59,059 bases of DNA. It comes from Synechococcales cyanobacterium GL140_1_metabinner_5_sub. GTDB lineage: Bacteria; Cyanobacteriota; Cyanobacteriia; Cyanobacteriales; Chamaesiphonaceae. The stretch lies in NCBI GenBank assembly GCA_025359065.1, contig JANYHM010000119.1, forward strand, positions 1 through 59,059, written 5' to 3'. A program made the position numbers and the translations under genes. The notes under the pieces were generated by a model. That model was not told the DNA's origin. It saw only the letters and a list, made by a program, of their open reading frames with translations, and did no database searches. Positions 9,072-17,758 of this stretch are shown here, in pieces. How positions within the stretch are numbered: the first letter of the stretch is position 1; each line of letters starts with the position of its first letter.

Positions 9072-9926
9072 ATGGATCCACAGCTCCTGATCAACGGCAT
9101 TGCCCTGGGCAGCATCATCGCCCCAGCAGCAGTGGGCTTGACCCTCACCTACGGTATTTTACGCCTTTCTAATTTTGCCCACGGCGATTTTATGACTTTG
9201 GGTGCTTATCTGGCCTGGGTAGTAAATAGCACGGGTGTAAATGTGTGGATATCGATCGCCATTGGGATGGTGGGCACAATTTTGGCGATGCTGCTCTCCG
9301 ATAAGCTGCTCTGGCAGCCGATGCGTAAGAAGCGAGCAAATACCACCACCATTATGATTGCTTCGATCGGCCTAGGACTATTTATTCGTAATGGTATTGC
9401 CTTTATTTGGAGTACTAAACCTCAGAAGTATGACCTGCCATTGGATCTACCCATCCAACTGGCTGGTTTGAATATTAAAACATCTACTGTTATCACCCTA
9501 GTACTTTCGACGTTAGCGATGGTGGCGCTGCATTTTTTGCTCCAAAAAACCAAAATTGGCAAAGCAATGCGGGCAGTAGCTGATGACCCCGACCTTGCCA
9601 AGGTCACTGGAATTAATGTGCAGCAGGTAGTTCTTTGGACTTGGGTGATTACGGGCGCATTGACAGCCTTAGCTGGTGGCTTGTATGGCCTAGAAGCAGT
9701 GCGTTTGAATATGGGCTGGTATTTGACCTTACCGATGTTTGCAGCAGTAATTTTAGGGGGAATTGGAAATCCTTATGGAGCGATCGCCGGAGCTTTTGTG
9801 ATTGGTCTGGTGCAGGAGCTATCGTTCCCGATCGTTGGTGCCGATTTTAAGTTAGCCGTAGCTTTATTGGTAATGGTACTAACTTTACTATTTCGGCCTC
9901 AAGGTTTATTCAAAGGAATGATGTAA
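9072..9926 (+). CDS. livH: Branched-chain/neutral amino acid ABC permease, LivH type
   Basis: A 284-residue inner-membrane permease with about eight hydrophobic segments. The start MDPQLLINGIALGSI and LRLSNFAHGDFMTLGAY are hallmark LivH sequences; the cytoplasmic loop AVADDPDLAKVTGIN is the usual ATPase-contact loop. The cyanobacterial counterpart is NatD of the neutral amino acid permease N-I. The other subunits (LivM, LivF, LivG, binding protein) are not adjacent, so the transporter must be assembled from dispersed genes. Its 3' end is 8 bases from the convergent SRPBCC gene. Confidence 0.9.
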   Translation: MDPQLLINGIALGSIIAPAAVGLTLTYGILRLSNFAHGDFMTLGAYLAWVVNSTGVNVWISIAIGMVGTILAMLLSDKLLWQPMRKKRANTTTIMIASIGLGLFIRNGIAFIWSTKPQKYDLPLDLPIQLAGLNIKTSTVITLVLSTLAMVALHFLLQKTKIGKAMRAVADDPDLAKVTGINVQQVVLWTWVITGALTALAGGLYGLEAVRLNMGWYLTLPMFAAVILGGIGNPYGAIAGAFVIGLVQELSFPIVGADFKLAVALLVMVLTLLFRPQGLFKGMM

Positions 9927-9934
9927 ATCTAGTT

Positions 9935-10372
9935 TTATTGGGGACGTTGAGCATATTCCTTGAATCTTTCCATATCGGCTTGCAGAGTACCCTCTACAGC
10001 TTTGCGGATGAAGTCATTGTTCATTAAAAGTGCCAAGAAGCCAGGAACAGAATAGCTAACAGTGAGTTTTACGATGCTGCTAGCACCCCGATCATAGAAC
10101 CGAATTCCGCCCCGATTAGGTAAACCATCTACTGATTCCCATTGAATAATTTGGAGCATAGTCTTTTTCACGATCTTGGCTTGCCAAGTAAACTCAAAGC
10201 CCCCAGTAGCCAATCGCCAGCGTGAAATATCTGGATTTTCCTCAGAAATTTTCACCGAATCAATCCACTTCATCCAAGTGGGCATTAGCTCCAAATTAGA
10301 CCACATATCCCAAGCGGTCTCGATCGGGATATTTACTTCAACTTGGACGCTATGCTCTAGCCATTCAGCCAT
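9935..10372 (-). CDS. SRPBCC (START-like) family protein
   Basis: A 145-residue protein with the helix-grip fold of the polyketide cyclase/coenzyme Q-binding group. It begins with VQVEVNIPIETAWDMWSNLE and continues with MPTWMKWIDSVK, typical of SRPBCC proteins. It lies just downstream of zeta-carotene desaturase in the same orientation (38-base gap). In many cyanobacteria the same pair is found, which suggests a role with hydrophobic pigments or quinones, but this is inference. Confidence 0.82.
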   Translation of the reverse strand: MAEWLEHSVQVEVNIPIETAWDMWSNLELMPTWMKWIDSVKISEENPDISRWRLATGGFEFTWQAKIVKKTMLQIIQWESVDGLPNRGGIRFYDRGASSIVKLTVSYSVPGFLALLMNNDFIRKAVEGTLQADMERFKEYAQRPQ

Positions 10373-10410
10373 TTTTTTATGCCAATTAAGATCTGAAAAT
10401 TAAACTGGGT

Positions 10411-11862
10411 CTAGACTAAGGCAGTCACGGGCTGCAATCGATCGGCTGCGGCCAAAATTGCCGCTGCTGCCTGCTTACCCGAAAGAGTTGCTCCCTCCAT
10501 ACTATCGATATAATCTTGTGCCGTATAGCTACCTGCCAAAAAGAAATTCTGAATTGGCGTAGCTTGAGTTGGGCGAAACGGATCCATTCCTGGCTTTTCT
10601 CGGTACAAAGACTGGGCTAGCTTCACCACGCTCGACCAAGTCATCTTCAACTCCCGAGCAGATGGGAAAAGTCCTAAAACCTGATTGAGAGCGTGCTGCA
10701 CGATTTCTTCGTTACTCATGGGGATAAACTTATCACCAGGAGTCAGTACTACCTGCATCAGTGATCCCTCGCCTTCTTTGTAATAGTCATAGGGGCTAGT
10801 TAAAGCCAAGTCAGCAAAGCAAGAAAAATCTGCGTCAGCGCTATACAACAAGTTATCTAAACCAGCAGCTTGATCAAGCTGTTGACGCTGCTGAGCATCC
10901 TTAATTTCTGTCACCCAGCCATCGAAGCGCATCTGCACGGTGGCAACCGGGACTGCATCTAGCTCAAAGATATTATCAAAGAACTTTTGCTCCCGCCAAG
11001 CCGTGGGGATCGCGCGCTGAATGCCGGGGACATCTAAAGCACACACATAGGCATCGGCAGTAATGGTTTCTAACCGATCGCCGTCAGCAATGATCAGGCT
11101 ATTGATCTGATCATTAGTGTACTTAATTTCTCGTAGCTGGCGACGGGTATGAATTTTTACGCCCCGATCAGTCAGGTATTTCAAAATTGGCTCATGCAAA
11201 TATTCTTGAGGTGAACCAGCTAACATATTTAGCTTAGAGGCTTCTGTTTTAGCAGCGAACATCATAAAGATGGTCAGCATACAGCGTGCCGAAATGTTTT
11301 CGGTGTCAATGAATCCTAAAGCCAGGGCGATCGGATCCCACATGCGGCGCAGACTGTGATTGTTACCACCATGCTTGCGGAACCAGTCAGCGAAGCTAAT
11401 GTTATCTAGGGCGCGGATCATTTTCATGCCGCTTTCGTAATTCAGTAAGCCCACCACGATCGGGCTAGTACCTAGAGCTAGAGCATTCTGCAATTTGTCT
11501 AAAAAGGTAAGCTGACCAGTAGTGAAAAAAGCTTTCAGGCCATGAAACGGTGCCCCTAGCAAAAATCGAAAATCTAGCTGGTCAACTTTGCCACCCTTAT
11601 TCACAAAATTATGAACGTGTTCTTTGGGTAATAGATGCTCAAAAGCCCCGATTTTTTTCATCAGGGCAAAGAGATTAGAATAGTTGTTAAAAAAGACGTG
11701 CAGCCCCATTTCGATGTGATTGCCATCGGGATCGACCCAGCTTGCCACCTTGCCACCAACAAACGGACGCGACTCAAAAATTTCTATTTGGTGTCCAGCA
11801 TCTGCCAGCTCTACTGCTGTGGATAAACCGGCTAAGCCAGCGCCAACGATCGCAATCCTCAT
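10411..11862 (-). CDS. crtQ: Zeta-carotene desaturase
   Basis: The plant-type desaturase converts 9,9'-di-cis-zeta-carotene to prolycopene in the thylakoid membrane, using FAD and plastoquinone. The Rossmann motif [18 protein letters not shown] is at the N-terminus, FVGGKVASW and [10 protein letters not shown] follow, and the C-terminal FAD motif is [19 protein letters not shown]. The length of about 483 residues is normal. I place the start at the ATG at 11862 where the family usually begins; an in-frame ATG at 11889 with an AAGAAG run just upstream is a possible alternative. It is followed by the SRPBCC gene. Confidence 0.94.
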   Translation of the reverse strand: MRIAIVGAGLAGLSTAVELADAGHQIEIFESRPFVGGKVASWVDPDGNHIEMGLHVFFNNYSNLFALMKKIGAFEHLLPKEHVHNFVNKGGKVDQLDFRFLLGAPFHGLKAFFTTGQLTFLDKLQNALALGTSPIVVGLLNYESGMKMIRALDNISFADWFRKHGGNNHSLRRMWDPIALALGFIDTENISARCMLTIFMMFAAKTEASKLNMLAGSPQEYLHEPILKYLTDRGVKIHTRRQLREIKYTNDQINSLIIADGDRLETITADAYVCALDVPGIQRAIPTAWREQKFFDNIFELDAVPVATVQMRFDGWVTEIKDAQQRQQLDQAAGLDNLLYSADADFSCFADLALTSPYDYYKEGEGSLMQVVLTPGDKFIPMSNEEIVQHALNQVLGLFPSARELKMTWSSVVKLAQSLYREKPGMDPFRPTQATPIQNFFLAGSYTAQDYIDSMEGATLSGKQAAAAILAAADRLQPVTALV

Positions 11863-11939
11863 GTGTGTCTCTAAAGTATTTGTTTCCATCTTCTTTACAA
11901 ATTGTAAAAGTTTTTGGCGCGGAAAACAAATTTTAGGAT

Positions 11940-12701
11940 TTAAGACCTTTCTGGCTGAAATTTCACTTCACGCTTTTCACCGGGAGCACCTAGCTCTGGA
12001 AGCTGGGTATTATTTTTGGTCACAACTAGGCCGCCTGCATTACCGGTAGTTAAAATAAGTTCGCGCTTAGCTGTCCAAGTTTTGGCATTACCAGCCTTCA
12101 AGCGGCCTTCAAAAGCAGGTTGGCCATCTACCACAACTTTTACCCATGATGTACTCTTGGCGCTAATTTCTAGCTCTAAAGGTTCATTGACAGCAGCATT
12201 GACCGTAGGCTGTTCTGCCATTGTCTCAGTACTTTTAACTGCGGCCAACTTCGTATCGGCAGCAACAGGCTTATTGGCAGCTTCGAGACTCTGGATCGAA
12301 TTATTTAAAGAGTGAGACAGGGCACTAATGGCCGCCAGCAGCATGAAAATGTATGAAAGGTAAAGATGCACCGGACGAATTTGGGGACGGTTAAAGCCAT
12401 CCCAACGGTTGCTCTTAAGAGACACAATTTGCATTTGATCGGCAGGAACACTTTTAGCCAGTTCTAGGGCGTTAACTCCCAGACTCTCGCCATACTTCTT
12501 AATCATGCCTTGGATGTAAACTGGCTCTGGTAAAATATCTAGTTGCCCCTCCTCAAGGGCACGTAACAGACGGGGCTGAATTCTGGTTCTTTCGGCAATC
12601 TCTTCGATCGAGAGCGAATGCTCTTGGCGCAGTTGGCGGAGACTACAGCCAATATTTTGGAGGGTGGCAATTTTTTCTGCGGTAGGGCGATGGTCTGTCA
12701 T
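11940..12701 (-). CDS. RodZ-like helix-turn-helix membrane protein
   Basis: A 253-residue protein with an N-terminal HTH_25 domain ([19 protein letters not shown], then [10 protein letters not shown]), a membrane helix near residues 112-130, a low-complexity linker and a C-terminal DUF4115 domain ([16 protein letters not shown]). This is the layout of RodZ, which links MreB filaments to the membrane. Cyanobacterial homologues are shorter than E. coli RodZ, as here. It could act in cell-shape control; a transcriptional role is less likely given the membrane segment. It lies upstream of crtQ on the same strand, with a 77-base gap. Confidence 0.82.
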   Translation of the reverse strand: MTDHRPTAEKIATLQNIGCSLRQLRQEHSLSIEEIAERTRIQPRLLRALEEGQLDILPEPVYIQGMIKKYGESLGVNALELAKSVPADQMQIVSLKSNRWDGFNRPQIRPVHLYLSYIFMLLAAISALSHSLNNSIQSLEAANKPVAADTKLAAVKSTETMAEQPTVNAAVNEPLELEISAKSTSWVKVVVDGQPAFEGRLKAGNAKTWTAKRELILTTGNAGGLVVTKNNTQLPELGAPGEKREVKFQPERS

Positions 12702-12844
12702 GTGCTGGGTATTTCCAGTGAATGTCTGGCAGTAAAAGGGACGGGGCGAAAAAATTGAGTATTGAAGTTGGTTAATGCAACTGACTAAGACAACATCTTA
12801 GAGGGTGAACCACAACTTTGAACGAGAAATTTTGATTTTCTCAT

Positions 12845-13594
12845 TTAGTGAATGATTATTTGGTAATTCAGTATCGTAGATAACCAACTTATTTCTGCTT
12901 TCAGTAGAGTTCGATACTGACCGCGTAGTAATTTGGCTGTGGGCAGATGCAGAGGAATCTCGCCGATCGCCGTTCGATCTAGTTTCAACACAGGATGACC
13001 AAGTAATTCAGCAACCCTACGTATCTGTCTATTTCTACCTTCTCGCAATAGGATTTGCAATCGAGTATTATGCTGATCTTCGCTCAGTACTTTGACTTGA
13101 GCTGGTAGAGTTACCTTGCCATCTAGATCTACGCCCGTTGCCCACAGATCCAATGCTTGATCGCTTGGATGGCCAGCTACCCAAACTTCGTATATTTTAG
13201 AAATCTGGTGGCGGGGGTGGGTCAACAAGCAGGTGAATTGACCGTCGTTAGTCAGCAGCAGCGCTCCAGTAGAGTCGGTATCCAGCCGACCTACCGGATG
13301 AATGCCTTGGCGCAAATCGTCTGGGAGCAAGTCTAATACCGTCGATCGACCTTGGGGATCATCGCAGGTAGAGACAACTCCAGCGGGCTTATTGAGCAAG
13401 AAGTAATGGCGTTGCGGGCGAGCTTGTAGTATCTCTCCATCGATCGCTACTCGATCGACTTCGGGATCGGCGCTGTCACCCAAGGTGGCAACCCGATCGT
13501 TGACTGTCACTCGTCCTGCGCGAATTAACTCCTCGGCTCGGCGGCGGGAGGCGACTCCCCACTGAGATAAAATCTTTTGCAGTCTAGCTGCCAT
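12845..13594 (-). CDS. rRNA pseudouridine synthase, RsuA/RluB family
   Basis: An S4 RNA-binding domain (LQKILSQWGVASRRRAEELI) is followed by the pseudouridine synthase core with the catalytic aspartate in GRLDTDSTGALLL and the closing GRNRQIRR motif. The target is probably 23S U2605 or 16S U516; RluB-type is favoured by length, but this is uncertain. I chose ATG 13594, at which the S4 domain begins as in relatives; an upstream in-frame start at 13624 would reach into the divergent gene. The start codon sits in CCATGG, shared with the start on the other strand. Confidence 0.88.
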   Translation of the reverse strand: MAARLQKILSQWGVASRRRAEELIRAGRVTVNDRVATLGDSADPEVDRVAIDGEILQARPQRHYFLLNKPAGVVSTCDDPQGRSTVLDLLPDDLRQGIHPVGRLDTDSTGALLLTNDGQFTCLLTHPRHQISKIYEVWVAGHPSDQALDLWATGVDLDGKVTLPAQVKVLSEDQHNTRLQILLREGRNRQIRRVAELLGHPVLKLDRTAIGEIPLHLPTAKLLRGQYRTLLKAEISWLSTILNYQIIIH

Positions 13595-14381
13595 GGCAGA
13601 TCGACCTGTCACTATAGTTCCCAAGATACTACCGGAAAACAGCTACTATGAGAGGTCGGTTCTCTCCCAATGTAGAGGTAGAAATTTGAATCCTCAGCCT
13701 TTAAGCTCTAAACCCCAAGGTATTATTAGCTCTTTACTAGCACCGGCCTGTGCTGCTTGGCTACGCACCCAAGTTAGCGAAGTCGCAAGCCTAGATGTCC
13801 AAATTGGAGCCAAAGACCGGCAGATTTTGTCAGGAACAATTCCCTCTGTTTCTATTCTAGCCACCAATACTGTTTATCGGGGTATCTCTCTACAAAAAAT
13901 TAAACTCTTGGCCGATCAAATTGAAGTCAATCTGAGTCAGGTGATGCGGGGCAAACCACTGCGCGTATTACAGCCGATCGAAGTAGAGATCGATGCCACT
14001 ATTGCTGATGCTGATTTGCTGTCTTCTTTGACTGCGCCCCTATTGTCTGGGGCAGTGAACCAGTTGATTTCCCAGGTAATTGCTTTACCCGACGCAGATC
14101 AATTGTTACTTTGGCAGAAGGTCAAGATCGAGACAGGTAAATTGACTCTCCAAGGACAAATCCAAGCAGGTGATCGTTCAATACCCATCAACATTTGCAC
14201 GGGGATCGCTTTGCAGGAGGGCAGAATTATTTATTTAGCTCCCTTAGTGATCGACTGTGATTTAGTAGATAAACCGGTGGAATCTTATTCAATCAATTTG
14301 GGAGATGAAGTGAATTTACGAGAACTGGTCTTGGAAGAGGGGGAGCTGCATTGTGCTGGTCAAGTCCGCATTTGCCCCTAG
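13593..14381 (+). CDS. DUF2993 (LmeA-like) lipid-binding protein
   Basis: A 262-residue protein with DUF2993 features: IISSLLAPACAAWLRTQVSEV, then a repeated pattern of GISLQKIKLLADQIEVNL and a paired C-terminal beta region. Family members such as mycobacterial LmeA bind phosphatidylinositol and act in envelope glycolipid assembly; cyanobacterial ones are uncharacterised. The only in-frame ATG is at 13593, inside the start codon of the divergent pseudouridine synthase; a TTG at 13686 or a GTT/TTG nearby could be the true start, since the family core begins about 45 residues in. Confidence 0.78.
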   Translation: MADRPVTIVPKILPENSYYERSVLSQCRGRNLNPQPLSSKPQGIISSLLAPACAAWLRTQVSEVASLDVQIGAKDRQILSGTIPSVSILATNTVYRGISLQKIKLLADQIEVNLSQVMRGKPLRVLQPIEVEIDATIADADLLSSLTAPLLSGAVNQLISQVIALPDADQLLLWQKVKIETGKLTLQGQIQAGDRSIPINICTGIALQEGRIIYLAPLVIDCDLVDKPVESYSINLGDEVNLRELVLEEGELHCAGQVRICP

Positions 14382-14437
14382 ACCACATTAAACCACAACC
14401 ACATTAAGATGTAAGGATTGTTAGTTCCGACCTTTCC

Positions 14438-16306
14438 ATGTTCGCAAACCGTCCCGATTCTTTTTGGCAGCAATGGCTAAATTCTTGGTTCCAAAAAAGT
14501 TGGGGTGATCGTTTGCCTGGCTCAGGAAATACGCTGTCACTGCTGTTGGCATTGGCGATCGGCAGTTTTACAGGAGCTACTGTAGTAGTTTTTCGGCTGT
14601 TGATTGAGCGCATTCATGATCTGGCCTTTGAAAGCTTAGATGATTGGCTGGGAGGCAGTCGTGAACTGTGGGTTTTAGCGATCCCCATTGGGGGTGGGGT
14701 CGCCGTAGGCTTGTTGCGCTGGTACTGGAAAGATTTGGGAAAAAACTTGGCAGGAATGTTGACAGCGACCCAAACCGGTGAGCAAATGCAGCCCGGTCGA
14801 GGGATCATAAAAATGCTGGCGGCGGCAATTTCGTTAGGAACAGGGGCTTCTTTAGGGCCAGAGGGGCCAAGTGTAGAAATTGGGGCGAATTTTGGGGTGT
14901 GGCTAGGGCAGCTCATGCGCGTATCCCAAGAACGGCGGCGTTTGCTATTAGCTGCTGGGGCAGCAGCCGGGGTAGCAGCCGGATTTAATTCACCGATCGC
15001 TGGAGTATTCTTTGCCTTAGAAGTAGTGCTGGTCAATACTCTAGAAACTTCTGCCGTGAGTGTGGTGGTGTTGGCAGCAGTGAGTTCTTCTTTGATTGAA
15101 CAAATAGGGGTTGGTGCCCAGCCTGCTTTTAAATTGCCAGTCTATGAAGTGCGATCGGCTTGGGAGTTGCCTTTGTATTTGGGCTTGGGAATTGGTATTA
15201 GTCTGCTCTCTTATAGCTTAAGGATGGTGATCCAGTGGTCGCGGGATTTCTTTCGGGGACAGTATTGGTCGCCAATGGCTAATGTGCCGATCGGTGTAAC
15301 ACCAGCAATCGGCGGTTTATTGGTCGGGCTGGTGGCATTGAAGTTTCCGCAGATTTTAGGGATTGGTTACGAAACAGTAGAGGCGATGCTCCAAGATGTA
15401 GGGTTTTCTTTGGTGTTGTTAGGGTCTTTGGTATTAGCCAAATTAGTAATGACAGCCGTGAGCTTGGGTAGCGGCTTGGTGGGCGGACTATTTGCGCCCT
15501 CAATGTTTTTGGGAGCCTGCATGGGCACCTTTTATGCCAAATCTTTGGTCTTGATTTTCCCGTTACTAGATGATGCGATCGCCGCTCCTCCAGCCTATGC
15601 CATGGTGGGGATGGCCGCGATGTTAGCTACTACTGCTCGGGCACCACTCACTGCTATTTTGCTGATGTTTGAGCTGACTCGCGATTATCGGATTGTGTTG
15701 CCATTGATGGCTTGTGTGAGTTTGAGTATGTGGTTGGTCGATCGATTTCCGCTGCCAGTTAAAAACTCAACCGCCGTAAATTCTAAGGTGGATTCTAAGC
15801 TTAATTTAGAACAAATGGATTTAGGTGTACAGCCCCAAAATTTGCTGATCGATCAATTACAGGTATCAGAGGTGATGACTCAAACTTGGTTTAGTTTACC
15901 CGCTAAAACAAGTTTATTGGCAACAGCTCAAATATTTTTGGCCAAAAATGTGCGCAGTGCCCTAGTAATGAATGAGGAACAGTTAGCGATCGGAATCGTG
16001 ACGATCGAAGATATTAATCGAGCACTGAGTAATTCTCCAGAATCTGCTCCTGAACTTTTGCCCCAAAATAGATTGTTGAGTGATGTTTGCAGCCAGCCAA
16101 TTATTTATGCTCACCCCGAAGAAATTGTGGCTACTGCTTTGGCGAAAATGGCTGGCCGTGGTTTGCATCAACTACCCGTAGTGGCAAAAGAAACACCCAC
16201 AGAAGTTGTGGGTGTACTTGATCGGGAGAATATCAGTATGGCTTGCAGCTTAGCCATTACTCGAATGCATTTGGATAAACATCAAATTGGGCGAAAAGCC
16301 GATTAA
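14438..16306 (+). CDS. ClC-type chloride channel/antiporter with CBS domains
   Basis: A 622-residue membrane protein. The channel core (about residues 30-430) shows GASLGPEGPSVEIGA, with the gating glutamate (Glu148 in E. coli ClcA) kept, and GGLFAPSMFLGA, the GxFxP anion site. The first filter motif GSGIP is not visible where expected. Two CBS domains occupy the C-terminus (VSEVMTQTWFSLPA and LSDVCSQPIIYA), which may bind adenine nucleotides. It probably moves chloride or another small anion in the cell or thylakoid membrane. It ends 19 bases before the convergent cyAbrB gene. Confidence 0.9.
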   Translation: MFANRPDSFWQQWLNSWFQKSWGDRLPGSGNTLSLLLALAIGSFTGATVVVFRLLIERIHDLAFESLDDWLGGSRELWVLAIPIGGGVAVGLLRWYWKDLGKNLAGMLTATQTGEQMQPGRGIIKMLAAAISLGTGASLGPEGPSVEIGANFGVWLGQLMRVSQERRRLLLAAGAAAGVAAGFNSPIAGVFFALEVVLVNTLETSAVSVVVLAAVSSSLIEQIGVGAQPAFKLPVYEVRSAWELPLYLGLGIGISLLSYSLRMVIQWSRDFFRGQYWSPMANVPIGVTPAIGGLLVGLVALKFPQILGIGYETVEAMLQDVGFSLVLLGSLVLAKLVMTAVSLGSGLVGGLFAPSMFLGACMGTFYAKSLVLIFPLLDDAIAAPPAYAMVGMAAMLATTARAPLTAILLMFELTRDYRIVLPLMACVSLSMWLVDRFPLPVKNSTAVNSKVDSKLNLEQMDLGVQPQNLLIDQLQVSEVMTQTWFSLPAKTSLLATAQIFLAKNVRSALVMNEEQLAIGIVTIEDINRALSNSPESAPELLPQNRLLSDVCSQPIIYAHPEEIVATALAKMAGRGLHQLPVVAKETPTEVVGVLDRENISMACSLAITRMHLDKHQIGRKAD

Positions 16307-16325
16307 TTAGCGACTAATCTTTGGA

Positions 16326-16736
16326 TTAATCTTCGTCTCCATCTTCGCCACCTACTTGACTCAGCCGAATATGTTTGCGTCCTAAGGTGATTTCAAAAGC
16401 ATCACCTTCTTTTAAGCCCATACGCTTGGTGTAAGCAGCACCAATTAACATGTTGCCGTTAGACTGTACAGTAACTTTGTTACTTGGCGCGCGACCACCA
16501 CGACCATTTGGATTTTGTTTGCCATCTAACTGGATACCTTCAGCATCGATCAACGCGTTGTAGAATTTCATCAAATTAGCGCGTTCAACACCTTTCTTGG
16601 TTTCGGTAGAGTAGCCACATTGACGAGCTTTCTCTTTAGTACTGATAGTGCCCAATTCCCGGACTTTTTGTAATAGCTCTTCGCCTGTGAGAACGGGGAT
16701 AGCGGTTACAGCACCGGCAGCTTTCTTTTTACTCAT
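16326..16736 (-). CDS. cyAbrB-type transcriptional regulator
   Basis: A 136-residue DNA-binding protein of the cyanobacterial AbrB family, with the AbrB-like fold at the C-terminus (NKVTVQSNGNMLIGAAY, then GDAFEITLGRKHIRL) rather than the N-terminus as in Bacillus AbrB. The N-terminal half ELLQKVRELGTISTKEKARQ is family-specific. In Synechocystis the two homologues influence nitrogen, carbon and hydrogenase genes. The ATG at 16736 gives MSKKKAAGAV, the usual start; the 25 upstream in-frame residues are not family-like. An acidic tail GGEDGDED closes the protein. Confidence 0.92.
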   Translation of the reverse strand: MSKKKAAGAVTAIPVLTGEELLQKVRELGTISTKEKARQCGYSTETKKGVERANLMKFYNALIDAEGIQLDGKQNPNGRGGRAPSNKVTVQSNGNMLIGAAYTKRMGLKEGDAFEITLGRKHIRLSQVGGEDGDED

Positions 16737-17069
16737 TGAATACAAGTTGAGGGTAAGGTTTACTTGGTTAGCGATTTCAATCATCTCTAGTAAGAGTTTG
16801 CTGACATGCACTCAGATGATTCCGTCAGACAAATTTCAAACTCTAGATTGCGACTGCTAGTCAACAAAGCCATATTACACTAAAGTATCACAATTTTCTG
16901 TCTGCAATTTTGGTAAAAAATTTTTTGGAGGCATTTTTATGGCTTAATTCAAACCCTTTGCCCTAAAAATTGTATCAAAGTGATATTAATATACAGAAGC
17001 TGTTTGTGAATAATAATCGACTTTAGCGGATATATTATTATGAGGCTTTTATTCTCAATTTAGATATTT
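16737..17069. promoter_or_regulatory. Divergent intergenic region cyAbrB/Rrf2 with TATCA palindromes
   Basis: This 333-bp non-coding region separates two divergent regulators. It holds a perfect 13-base palindrome TATCAAAGTGATA at 16973-16985 and a related AAGTATCACAA at 16883-16893. A third related site, ATACTTTGTGATAC, lies after the Rrf2 gene at 17654-17667. The positions fit operators for the Rrf2 regulator or another dimeric repressor. This is inference from symmetry and location. Confidence 0.4.
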
Positions 17070-17597
17070 GTGAAATTAACAACGCGCGGTCGTTACAGTG
17101 TCAAAGCCCTGCTAGACTTGAGTTTGCAGCCCGGTTATGGCCCTACCTCGGTTCAGTCGATCGCCCTCCGGCAGGCTTTACCTGCTCCCTACTTAGAAAA
17201 GTTATTGATTGCGATGCGCCAAGCTGGATTGGTGGTATCAGTGCGGGGGGCACAAGGCGGCTATCGATTAGCCAAAAAGCCAGGACAGATTTTTGTGGGC
17301 GATATTTTGGCGGCGGTGGGGGAGTCTATCACCGAAGATTCTAATGCTGCAATTACTGAAGCGATTAAAGCAGTGCACTCTCGTTCGGTAGATTCGATTA
17401 GCAACACCAACTTCTCTCCCAAAGAATTAGAGATAGGAGAACCAGCACTAGCTGCTGATTGGGTCATGATATCTCTGTGGCAAAGGCTACAAGCTAAGAT
17501 GCAGGCAGCAGTAAATAGTATCTCTTTAGCAGACTTGTACTATGATGCACGCAGTTGGCAGGCATCTCAAGGAGAAGAAGGTAATTATACTGTGTGA
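17070..17597 (+). CDS. Rrf2-family transcriptional regulator without Fe-S cysteines
   Basis: A 175-residue winged-helix protein that opens with MKLTTRGRYSVKALLDL and has the recognition region LPAPYLEKLLIAMRQAGLV followed by VRGAQGGYRLAK, as in IscR/Rrf2 proteins. The translation contains no cysteine at all, so it cannot hold an iron-sulfur cluster through the usual three cysteines. The start is GTG at 17070. Many cyanobacterial Rrf2 proteins have this state. Its target is unknown; palindromic TATCA sites lie on both sides of the gene. Confidence 0.9.
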   Translation: MKLTTRGRYSVKALLDLSLQPGYGPTSVQSIALRQALPAPYLEKLLIAMRQAGLVVSVRGAQGGYRLAKKPGQIFVGDILAAVGESITEDSNAAITEAIKAVHSRSVDSISNTNFSPKELEIGEPALAADWVMISLWQRLQAKMQAAVNSISLADLYYDARSWQASQGEEGNYTV

Positions 17598-17758
17598 CAG
17601 TTCAAGGGCAGTTTTCTGGCAGCTAGGCTTTTCAGAATGTCTAATTAAATATTATACTTTGTGATACTTCACCCCAAAATCAAAGCTGATTTCTGTGGAT
17701 CTTCCGCTAGACCTGAAAACTTTGATTTACAAGGCATCTCGCTAATCCCGGTTCTGTA

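Noticed and set aside
16973-16985. NtcA or HIP1 type site near Rrf2
   Set aside because: The palindrome is TATCA-N3-TGATA, not GTA-N8-TAC and not GCGATCGC.
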